Assembly: GCA_903772945.1 (NCBI GenBank)
Contig: CAICTM010000024.1
Span: forward strand, 62,001 to 126,000
Length of the DNA stretch: 64,000 bases
Reading direction: 5' to 3'
Source of the DNA: Seminavis robusta
Taxonomy: Eukaryota; Bacillariophyta; Bacillariophyceae; Naviculales; Naviculaceae
In this document: positions 53,691 through 62,522 of the stretch, piece after piece
Numbering within the stretch: position 1 is the stretch's first letter
Layout: every line of letters starts with the position of its first letter
Notes under the pieces: generated by a model
What the model saw: the letters and a program-made list of their open reading frames with translations, nothing else
Told to the model about the DNA's origin: nothing
Databases searched by the model: none
Program-made: the position numbers and the translations under genes

Positions 53691-54294
53691 TCCTTTGGGA
53701 CACTCTTTTTCGCGTTCGAAGCAAGTTGGAAAAGAGACGAAAGTAGAGGTACGCACTGTTTCCCCTGATTTCGCATCTGATGATCAATCGAATCGAATGC
53801 TCAATCGAGTCATTCAACCTCAAAACGGCCCCAATCCCTGGGGGGGGGGGGGCAAAAGCAATCCACCCGCAAAGGGTAAGAAGCAGAAAGCAATCAGCAG
53901 GTGCACTGCAATCGGCGTTTCCCAGCAATGGGCTGGTAGGCAGAACCAGAATCGTTCTTCCAGCGAGTTGGCTCAGTGTAACGCACAATGCCAATTTCAT
54001 CGTTGATCGGCTTGGCATTGGGTGTGTGATCAAGAATGAAGAAGGACATCGAGCAGCCAATAGGCAAGGCCAAAGGCGATGGCATCGCGGAGGCGGCCTG
54101 GCCTCGGTGAGACTGATGGTTGGGTCAAAGATCTTCTCTGGGTCATGCAGCAAGTCGGGAGCAAATAGGCCAAACCTAAACATCCACACGATCAACAGTG
54201 CGGGGCCAAAGAGACGCAAATGCCAATTCTCCCCACCATCCATGATGTAGGCGTAAAAGCTACGATTCCGCCAACCAAATGTTTGCTCGACCAA
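53647..54294 (-). pseudogene. uncertain coding region, duplication copy 2
   Basis: Same as 49714-50184 with a longer open frame because of indels. MVEQTFGWRNRSFYAYIMDG starts at 54294. The separate frame FILDHTPNAKPINDEIGIVR lies at about 53894-54085. Function unknown; strand and splicing unresolved. Confidence 0.3.
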
Positions 54295-54482
54295 ATGACT
54301 TCGGGGTCAAAGTGTTCGTCTCGTAGCAGTTGGTTGAGAGAGCTAGACCAGAGCTAGTACCGGTAGGTATAGATCCCGATGTAGCACTGATTTGTCTTCT
54401 GAAACTAACTAAAAGAGCAAGCTGAAGCTGCTGCACGAGGTTTGATGTATACTTCAGTACTAACATTAGCCTATCAAAACCT

Positions 54483-55310
54483 TTATTCACTATCGTAGCC
54501 GTCATCTTCTTCGGAAGACGATTCATCATCATCAGCGAATTCATCTTCACTGTCGGACTCTGAATCCGAGTCGGAAAGATCATTCACATCAAAGTCGAGC
54601 CAGTGGCGGTTCTTGCTGGAGCCATTACCAAAACTCTCTCCGTTGTCAGCATCAGCTTCTGATGCAAAGCTTCTCGTGTCATCGACAGTGTCTAGGGTGC
54701 CATGGTCGACATCAGTTTGCTTGGCCTGCTGAACGTCAAACTCAAAGTCGTGCTCTGTTTCCTCCTCCTCTTCGTCATCGCTGTCGCCGAGTCGGTATCC
54801 GGCAAGATCCATTTCTCCAAAGATATCCAGGCCAGCCCAACTACTCTTGGAGTGATGGCTTGAGCTGTCAAGGGTTCCCTTTCGTCTTGTTGATGGTCGA
54901 ACGACACTCTCCTCATCTCCTGATGCTAGAGCGAGTTCAAGCTTGCCCCAACTGCTCTTTCGAGGGAGGTTTCCCTTTGGAACTTCCTCCTCGGCCGCCT
55001 CGTCTTGGTCACGTCCGCCAATCGCTTGGGTGAAGTGGTAGGCGTTAAGATCCAATCCAGCCCAACTTCCCACAGAGTTTCGTGGCTGTCTCTTGCTTTT
55101 GGGCGATGCCACAACTTCATCAACCACTTGCTGATACTGCTCCTTGGATTTGGAGACTCGGCCGCTAGACTTTGGCTTGCGCTCTTTGTTTCGTCGACCC
55201 TTGGTCTTCTTCTTGGGCTTCTTCAAAGTTCCAGGCGAGATCTTGCCTTGGTCCTGCATGGCAATGTGCCCAGAAACGTTGGTCAAACCCCACGCGAGAT
55301 CCATTGTCAT
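54483..55310 (-). CDS. acidic low-complexity protein with SWxxLxL repeats, duplication copy 2
   Basis: 275 residues from the ATG at 55310, identical in predicted sequence to copy 1 (50373-51200), including the basic N-terminal segment, three SW(A/G)xL(D/E)(L/I) motifs and the Asp/Glu/Ser tail. Immediate upstream DNA differs by several bases from copy 1, so regulation could differ. No family recognised. Confidence 0.62.
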   Translation of the reverse strand: MTMDLAWGLTNVSGHIAMQDQGKISPGTLKKPKKKTKGRRNKERKPKSSGRVSKSKEQYQQVVDEVVASPKSKRQPRNSVGSWAGLDLNAYHFTQAIGGRDQDEAAEEEVPKGNLPRKSSWGKLELALASGDEESVVRPSTRRKGTLDSSSHHSKSSWAGLDIFGEMDLAGYRLGDSDDEEEEETEHDFEFDVQQAKQTDVDHGTLDTVDDTRSFASEADADNGESFGNGSSKNRHWLDFDVNDLSDSDSESDSEDEFADDDESSSEEDDGYDSE

Positions 55311-55466
55311 AGACAAAAGAGATGAAAATCTTGGTGGGTTGCTGAAAAGTTTGATTGTGTAGCTTGCTTGCGATGATTTCGAATTGTGAGCTCGATGGCG
55401 GAAGCTCTGAGCTCTAAAAGCTATAAGCTCTACGATGTGCTTGCTCGGTGAGCGGCCAGTGACCAG

Positions 55467-55796
55467 CTACTTGTTGAAGTCAATAAAAGTCTGCTTGGCG
55501 ATTTTATTAATGGATCTTTCGATCCTCCTTTCTTCTTTCTGAAGATTCCGGCCAAACTTTACGACTGGATGGTTAACTGAGGGCTGTTCATTGGACGTTC
55601 TGCTTGCTTCGCTTAGGAGATCATTGATCTTGGGGAGTGACGTGGACCCAATTTTGCCATGTGCGCAGAACAATAGAACCCACCTGCACTTATGGCCAAG
55701 TAACATGTTGGATCTTGTCGAAAAACACTTACTCTGTAAAGGTAAAGAGGAGCAGTCCCCCAAGTATTCTTGACTTTCTACCAGATGAAATAACAT
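55467..55796 (-). CDS. hypothetical protein, possibly multi-exon, duplication copy 2
   Basis: Identical to the 109-residue frame at 51353-51682, with the same candidate internal intron. Whether it is expressed or spliced cannot be seen. The intact charged C-terminus is the main reason to keep it. Confidence 0.4.
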   Translation of the reverse strand: MLFHLVESQEYLGDCSSLPLQSKCFSTRSNMLLGHKCRWVLLFCAHGKIGSTSLPKINDLLSEASRTSNEQPSVNHPVVKFGRNLQKEERRIERSINKIAKQTFIDFNK

Positions 55797-56544
55797 ATAG
55801 GCTCATTCCCTTCAGTCACACAGTCACAGAATAGAAGAAGAGATTCTCAGTGAATTATTAATACCTGTACTAGCTAGTAGCTAGTAGCTACTAATAGTAC
55901 CTGGTAGAAGCTGCTGTAGATTGCGGTTTGCGGTCACCCAAAACAAAAAACAAAAAACAATGCTGGGCGACTTTGTCACTCTTAAAGTGAGTCTCTTACT
56001 AGTCCGGAGTAGTAATGCTCTCTTAGTGCTCTTGCATACCATAACGTAGTACCGTACCGGAGCCCTTGCTCTCTTGGTGGTTTAGCTAGCTAGCTAGGTA
56101 GGGTCTACCGGTAGGATCCCGCCAAAGCTGGCAAACGGAAACCAAAGTCATCTGGGTAAAGCTGCTTTCTATTAATATCGATTTATCCATTGTGACCAGA
56201 TAGAGAATTGATCCTTTAATTCCTATGGAGTAAAGCATTATTAAAGGTTTTGGAGAAAAGAATTCGTCAAGGAGAAAGGAAAGCAAGGAAATAACTGGGT
56301 ATGCCCCATTTCTGACTACTATTATAGTACACGCGACAAACGTACTCGGAGTACACGTACACGCAGCACGTGACCAGAAACTCGACTCTGCTACTTAACG
56401 GTTCCTTTGTGAGCATCTGTACCGGTTATCGGTATCACCACTAGGTAGCCAAGAGCCTAATTCAGCACTCGAGATTTGAGATCTGTGACGAGGTCTGAGT
56501 TGGCCTGCTACTGGAGCGTTCCTCAATCGTGGGTGAGGTTAAAT

Positions 56545-56680
56545 CCAAAACGCCCCAAAATTAGGGGCAGATTTAGGGGCAGATTCCCATTAGGGGCAGG
56601 TTTCAAACCTGCCCCTAAAAATAGGGGCGTTTTGGAGAATCCGCCCCTAAATCCGCCCCTAAAATGCCCCTATTTAGGAG
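56545..56680. repeat. AGGGGC foldback element, complete copy
   Basis: Outer arms CCAAAACGCCCC (56545-56556) and GGGGCGTTTTGG (56624-56635) are exact complements. An inner perfect 14+14 palindrome with one-base spacer spans 56590-56618. TTAGGGGCAGATTTAGGGGC on the left is matched by GCCCCTAAATCCGCCCCTAA on the right. No coding. The first duplication copy has only the left half (about 52433-52504). Confidence 0.85.
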
Positions 56681-57039
56681 CCTTTTGCACGACTGAGGGA
56701 CGCTCCTGGTACCGAGGTACCTGCTACCGGTACCAGATGCAAGGGCGAAAGGGGTGAAAGGCAGTGATCTGATTGGCTGAGAGGACCGAAGAACAATGTA
56801 TATGTCAGCGATATATAAGGAACAAGATTCAAATATACTTAACGTACCATTTATAGATATTACAGAGTAAATGTGCTACCTAGTCGCTGATTTCTTCTTT
56901 CGCGAAAACCGAAAGAAGGATTCCTCCGTTGTTGTTGTCGACTCGACAATGACATTCTGCCGCTCACTCGACAGTCATTATCTCAGCCAAAAAAGCAAGT
57001 AGCAGCAGCAAAAGCAAGTAGCAGCAGCAAAAGATCATC
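56681..57039. other. intergenic region with GGTACC palindromes
   Basis: About 360 bp; GGTACC occurs three times at 56708-56735. Likely contains the left end of the second transposon, but no terminal repeat or target duplication could be fixed. Confidence 0.4.
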
Positions 57040-59829
57040 ATGGATAACACAACAACAACTGCGCTGCCACAACAGGCCACAGGAATGGGATGTCAAAGCC
57101 AGAATAGGAACTCGCAACAGAAGAGAGCTTTTGAACTCGCTGCCAACAACAACAGATCGAAGAGAGCCAGAGAAGAAGGACCCCAAACAACACTGGGAGG
57201 AGTGTAGCAGAAGTCTTTGATCCACCAAGAACTGTGTCATCTGTAAGGCCAGACTCTTGGTCTCAGAGTCCCCAAGAGATCACATCTGTCTTCTGTATTA
57301 AGAATACAATAACAAAAGGACAAGAACCTTTGAATGCGCTGACCATGGAGACAATCAAAGAAAGCAGAAGACTCACCAGAAAATTCAGTGCTCCTCTACC
57401 ACTGAATGAGAGAGGAAGCTGGAGCATTCCACAAGAGAAAATGGAGAAGCATTCTTTGCTGCTAGAACCAACAGCCAAACCAAAGCAGAGCCGGCAACAG
57501 CAACAAAGGCAGCAATGGCCACTCCAGACTCTTTGTCAAAAGGTAACACTCTTGTAAATGATACTGCCTTTGTGGAAAAGCACAAGAAGAAAGGAGCACC
57601 ACTGCAATGCTAGCAATGGCAGAAGCAGTGTCAGAATCCATTACCAGGACAAAGAATCAGAGCTATTCAGACAACACTTCCAAGGACTCACCATGACAGT
57701 TCCCTCCACAGAGGAGCAATTCGAGTCTCCTCACTACCACTCCATTGTTGGGCAGAAACTCCTTCTAGTGGACTGGAATCGATGTGGAATTACAGTTCCT
57801 TGTCCCGATGGAAGATGCTCTGGCAAACTCAATAATACAAGGACAAACTGGTCACACAACAAGACCTTGTTCCCATCTTTGGCATCACTGGTCCTCCTTC
57901 TTGGTGTATAGTCATGTCCATGGTTTGTGGAAGCTGCAACAGAAGATTCGATGCCAACTCTGCAGAAGTGCTGTCTCGATCCCAGACCATGCTTCATTGC
58001 TCTATCCAGTGGAGTCAAGTATGCTCTACCTAACAAGGCTTGTCACTTGGAGCGAACAGCAACAGAAGTATTCGATCTATCATGTTAACCTATGGAAAGG
58101 AGACCTATGCAGCCGCCTCATCTACAATGCAATCAAAGAGAGTATCTTAGAGCCATGATGTCATACTTCTTACTGGCAAGGAAGCGCCACTGATCCTGAT
58201 CCCTTTCTCAAAAGGATGGCACTTACATCAGACAGTTTCCTCCTTGGTGACACCATCCGTGACATCTATGATGCTGCTTGTGCTTCAAACAGGAATCCAT
58301 GGAGGATCAGTGACAACCAAAGGCACACAAGAGAGATCCAAAGTGTCAAATGCAATAAAGGAATCTTCTGCCAAGACCACACCTTCCAGGTGATCAAGAA
58401 CTACAGCAGAGTCTTGGTGCTGCTGCTGTTTGGGATGCTGCTACTGACACTGGAGAGATTGCGTCTGCAGTTCTGGTTCCCACCACCAAGACCATCCACT
58501 TCTCCCATGCAGCCATGCAGCTAGCAAGGAGGAGCAACTTCAATCCAGCTGCATGTACAGCGACACTGGCCCCACAAGGATGACTATTGGGAGCTGCTCT
58601 TTCCAGGTATCGAGGGAAGACTTGGCCTGTTCCATATGAGAAAAGGATTCTGTCAACTTTGAGGAAGGGTCACATTGATTACTTTCAAGCAATGGGAGAC
58701 CTCTTGGACTGCCTCTATGATACTCACCAGATGACTATGAGAAGGTCCTCCATGCTTTGAAACATGGCCTCTTGTCCCCAATGCAAGCTACTCCATGGCA
58801 GAGATCTCAGATATGCAAGCCTCCAAGGTCTTCAGAGCTAGGTACTCCAAGTATCTAAGGAAGAAGATGAGAGAACCAGAGACCATGAGACAGAAGTTGC
58901 AACAGTGTTCTGCAGATACAAGGTGACTGCCAGTGATGGTAGCCAGCCAGGACAGGGCCGACTCGATCCAGCCAAGAACTATACCTTGTTCACTTCTGAT
59001 ACCAAGCCAGCAGTAGAGAACTGTGTTGAAAAGCTGCTCACTTGGCTGATCCCCTGGCACTGGAAGACATGTATGACACAATCCAACCTTCTCCAAACTC
59101 CAAGCACAATCTCCAGAGTACCTATCAAGGAGAGGAGAGTCAAAGTTAGAGGCTTTCATGACAAGTTTGCCCACTTTGGCAATGGTGGAATGAGGAGGAG
59201 CCTTGCTGATGCACTCAACCTTGCTGGCACTGCTAGTACAACCTCAAGATTCGCCACAAGAGAGCCTTCCTGTCAAGAATCAGTGTGACGAAAGGAAGTC
59301 AATTCCAGCTGGATGGGAGAAGGTGGTTCCATATTGAACCATTCAGAGTTGGCTTACCTGAATGAAATGGCACAAGCTGTTGGTCTAGACAAGCCATTTC
59401 AAATGCAGAGCCCTTGCCACAGGACACTGGAGAGCGATTCTTCTCAGACTTCATTGTTGGATTCAAACCTCACAGGCAGAAGTACTCAACCAAATGATTG
59501 TTGCTTGTGTACATTGTGCACCAGTCCAGTTGAAGCTTCACAACCACAACCGGTTCCACAACCACAACCGCTTCCACAACCACAACCGGTTCACAACCAC
59601 AACCGGTTCCACAACCACAACCTCCACCACCCAATCCACCACCACAAGCAGCTCCTCCTGTAGCACAAACAAGAAATCTTACATTGGTAACCTGATTCTC
59701 TATCAGCAACAACACCAGATTCAAATGATGCAACTTGCCTTAATGCAGCAGCAATTCCAACCAATACTGCCAGCTCCTTTCCAGCAACCTCACCGAATGG
59801 TTGCTGTCACAAATACTGCCATTGGTTGA
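57040..59829 (+). pseudogene. second DUF6729-like transposase, decayed
   Basis: Starts ATG at 57040 with a low-complexity start, then NNNRSKRAREEGPQTTLGG and a stop. Recognisable blocks follow in changing frames. At about 57760-58090: QKLLLVDWNRCGITVPCPDG, NKTLFPIFGITGPPSWCIVM, GSCNRRFDANSAEVLSRLPD and YALPNKACHLERTATEVFD, a typical DUF6729 zinc-knuckle domain. At about 58380-58560: FQVIKNYSRVLGAAAVW-like text and LVPTTKTIHFSHAAMQLARR. At about 59150-59330: HDKFAHFGNGGMRRSLADAL, then NLAGTA and KIRHKRAFLSRISVTKGSQF. The C-terminus is a Pro/Gln repeat. At least seven frame changes or stops. Same order as the element at 15-24 kb but a different subfamily. Confidence 0.65.
59530..59650 (+). repeat. 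18-bp coding minisatellite (PQPQPx)
   Basis: CCACAACCACAACCGGTT or CTT repeated about five times, encoding Pro-Gln-Pro-Gln-Pro-Val/Leu in one frame; one unit has lost a base. It ends in CCACCACCCAATCCACCACC. Part of the decayed transposase C-terminus. Confidence 0.85.
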
Positions 59830-59952
59830 CACACAGGAGAGGAAGACCACCACATGATAGATCTTGCCAAGCTAGATGGAATGGATATTCTGCTGGGTAG
59901 CAACAAACAAAGATTGAGATACATAACTTTCATATCTAATTTAGCCAGTAAC

Positions 59953-60730
59953 TTACATATCATTGCCAATGAAATCAACAACCATAGTCTCACTCTTCAT
60001 CTGAGTCAATGCCAATGAAATCAACACCATAGTCTCACTCATCTCAGCCAATTCCTGGAAGGAAATATTCTTCTTGTAAATGTTCTTCTTGTAGTCATAC
60101 CAGTGGCAACAATAATAATGCCAAGCATCCATCACATTCTGTCCTTCAAGGGAGGACACCTCATAGCTCTCACTGACCCTTTCCCTCACCAACCAGTAGA
60201 TGCACTCAATGAAGATGTCCTTCCTTTCACAGGGATGTGGGGACGGCGACTCCAGCATTCAGAGAGGGTGGAGATGACAGCTCTGTACCATTTTGGACTT
60301 TTCTGAAGGCCTGAAGCTAACATGTAATCCATAATGCTGTCATGCAGGAGGAAGTGGCTTGCATGCTCCTTGCATATCAACTCCTCAAGAACGGTCACTT
60401 CCATGCTGGTTGTGGCCAAACAGAAGTTATCCTCCTCATCACTGTTGTACCACAAATGACATACTTGCAATTGAATCCTTGCCTTGTTACCCTCAGCTCA
60501 TTGAATGGGTATCTGTTCACACTTTGCAGCCACTTGGAGAAGGCGGGAGAGTAGCTGTGATCCTCATGGTCGAGATGTTGTTGTTGTTCTTGTTGTTTCG
60601 ATTTTCGTGGTGCGTCGGTTGTCGATCGATTTCTTGTTACGAGCGACACGAAGGGTTGAGAACGATCGAACGACTCTTCAGCCATAGTAACAACAGTAGC
60701 AGCAGACAAGATAATAGTGTTAGCAATCAT
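59953..60730 (-). pseudogene. transposon companion gene, second copy, frameshifted
   Basis: Runs convergent to the second transposase, as its counterpart does at 14983-15552. Start at 60730 or MAEESFDRSQ at 60685. Pieces: 60730-60395 (FNCKYVICGTTVMRR near the end), 60470-60186 (TTSMEVTVLEELICKEHASH, then SIMDYMLASGLQKSPKWYRA and VISTLSECW), 60258-59953 (ERKDIFIECIYWLVRERVSE, DAWHYYCCHWYDYKK). Motif order matches the intact companion: CKYV-, LEQ/LEEL helix, a W/Y-centred core (SNEWYSEVLAEL versus SPKWYRAVISTL), a later -REAIKPL-/-FIECIYWL- helix, and a Trp-acidic or Trp-Tyr end. Two frame changes. A 40-bp tandem duplication lies at about 59965-60040. Confidence 0.5.
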
Positions 60731-62522
60731 TAGCTATCGCAAACAACAACCGCCATTGTCCCTTATTGTCGGAAAGCAAAAAGTAACAACAGCATTCTTA
60801 CCTTCTATCGGTAGTCGGTCCGTAGTGATATCGGTGGAGTCGGTAGAGGAAGGAGGAAGTAGTACTAGTAGTAGTAGTTGTTGTTGTTGCCAAGTGTCTT
60901 GCCCCTACCCACGTAGTCGCTGACTTCAAGACAAACTAAGTGCGTCAACCAACTGTCGAGTTGTTGTTGTTGTTGTTTGGTGTAGGACGTTGCTGTTGCT
61001 GTTGCTGTGTGTTGCCTTTTTCAAATAAATGGGAAGGTCTGGTGCGAGCGAAGGATTGGGAAAAAGAGCGAAAAAGAGCCAGTCAGCCTATCCGTTACGT
61101 GGGATTTGAATTTGCCATCATGCATGTGTTTGTGACGCATTTGCTGACATATTCAACGTTCTTCGGACGTCTTACCTATGGGGATATCAACGGTCATTGC
61201 CTTTTCCCCTCTTTTTTATAAGTAAACATGGCTTCCGATGTCTCCCACCTAACCTCCTCGCTCTCTCGGATGTCTTCAACATGACCTGGCAGGCTCTCAA
61301 ACGGGAATCAGGAATCCAAAGGTTAACCCTCTCCCTCTTCTTCTTCTTTTTCCCTCCCCCGCGCTCATGCCTAACCCCCCCATAAAGTCGTGAGTAGAAC
61401 ATCCAAGCAATCAGGCATGCGCTGCCAACCAGCAATTGCCCTGACGAGAGGCTCTGTTGGGAACTTAAGAGTGGTCGGATCGAAATCCTCCGAGTACCGT
61501 CCGTTGTCGTCCGGAGCGTTGAAACGGAAACAAGCGATCTAAGTTTGTCGCACCTGTAGGAGATGTACTGCGCTTTACGGTGCGATAGATTTAGAAATGG
61601 AGTATTTCTCATTCTTGTTTTACATTTTACTTAATGATTTACACACCACGAGAAAGCCCTTTAAATTCTGAGAAGAACGGCATTAACTCCTTATTTTGGA
61701 CGAAACGGACGACAGAATGGCGTTCGGAGGATTTCGATCCGACCGCTCTTACTTGTACACTTACCAAGGTTGCCACTTCCGAAAGCGATCGCATTCATTC
61801 GATGGATAAATCACTAAATCACAGCTGGTTGGCGCAGTCCCCATGTCCCCATGCAGGCAAAAATCCTAAACGGTTGCCGAAACAGCAACTGAAATCCTGA
61901 TCAACTTGAAGACAATAAGATGCTTCCAGCGAGCTTCGAGTATATTGAATTGAAGGCAATGACAACGCCTCAAGCCTTTGCATACCACGCAACACAGTCA
62001 AAAGTCGGCACAGGCATACGCCTTCGCTCGTTTCCTCAGGGAATCAATCTCTGGCTGCATCAGAGCTCTCTGGGAGTATTCCTTCTACTTTGGCCCGATG
62101 ACAAACTTGACAGCTTTTGTACTTGATGCTGAGAACCAGTTGTGAAATCCCCTGCCAGTCGAGATTGGGTTCTTGTTGCAGCTAGCATCCTGGTACTAGA
62201 CTAGTACTGAGTTGCAACAAGATTGATGGTACCAGTCCGACTGTTTTGACTCATTTCCGAGATCCTACCTAGCTATAGCTGACTGCAATGCAATGATGTT
62301 AATAAGCCCTGGCCACATCCCCACATCCCCACATGACAGTTCTTGGGCGCATGACAGGTAAAAAGTTGATGATGTACATGTTGTGGTTACCAGGTTCAAC
62401 TTTTGGGAACAGCATTGCTGATTGCCTTAGCATAATCTACACAGTATCAAAGTCTTTCATTGCTTTCCAGAGAAACTGAAAAGAAGGAACGCAACCTACC
62501 GGTAGGACATGCAGATTTAGGA
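60731..62522. other. non-coding region
   Basis: About 1.8 kb without a convincing gene. TTG runs (about 60873-60888 and 60959-60975) and a GAAGAAGAA-complement tract near 61330. An inverted repeat is listed separately. The 3' end flanks the Mlo-like gene. Confidence 0.5.
61466..61752. repeat. inverted repeat, 27-nt arms about 230 bp apart
   Basis: Left arm TAAGAGTGGTCGGATCGAAA then TCCTCCG (61466-61492); right arm CGGAGGATTTCGATCCGACC then GCTCTTA (about 61725-61751). Complementary at 26 of 27 positions. TCGTCCG (61507-61513) and CGGACGA (61707-61713) extend the pairing. No coding; possibly a small non-autonomous element or fold-back transcript source. Confidence 0.8.

Larger units (their letters stand above)
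52652..56619 (+). repeat. 3.9-kb direct duplication, copy 2
   Basis: Second copy of 48578-52504. Differences noted by eye: poly-G run length near 53840, GATGGCATCGCGGAGG versus GATGCATCCGGAGG, an 'AAGTTTGATTGTG' versus 'AGTTGTG' difference downstream of the acidic gene's start, and a CTAGCTAGTAG-type length variant at about 55870. Here the foldback at the right end is complete. Confidence 0.9.

Noticed and set aside
59313-59663. 116-codon frame ending in a His/Asn/Pro repeat
   Set aside because: Off-frame reading of the 18-bp Pro/Gln minisatellite of the decayed transposase.
56875-60925. Possible terminal repeats of the second transposon (CTACCTAGTCGCTGATTTC and CCACGTAGTCGCTGACTTC)
   Set aside because: The two words are in direct, not inverted, orientation and are not flanked by a matching duplication.
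61634-61900. 88-codon frame
   Set aside because: Runs through the right arm of an inverted repeat and shows no domain.
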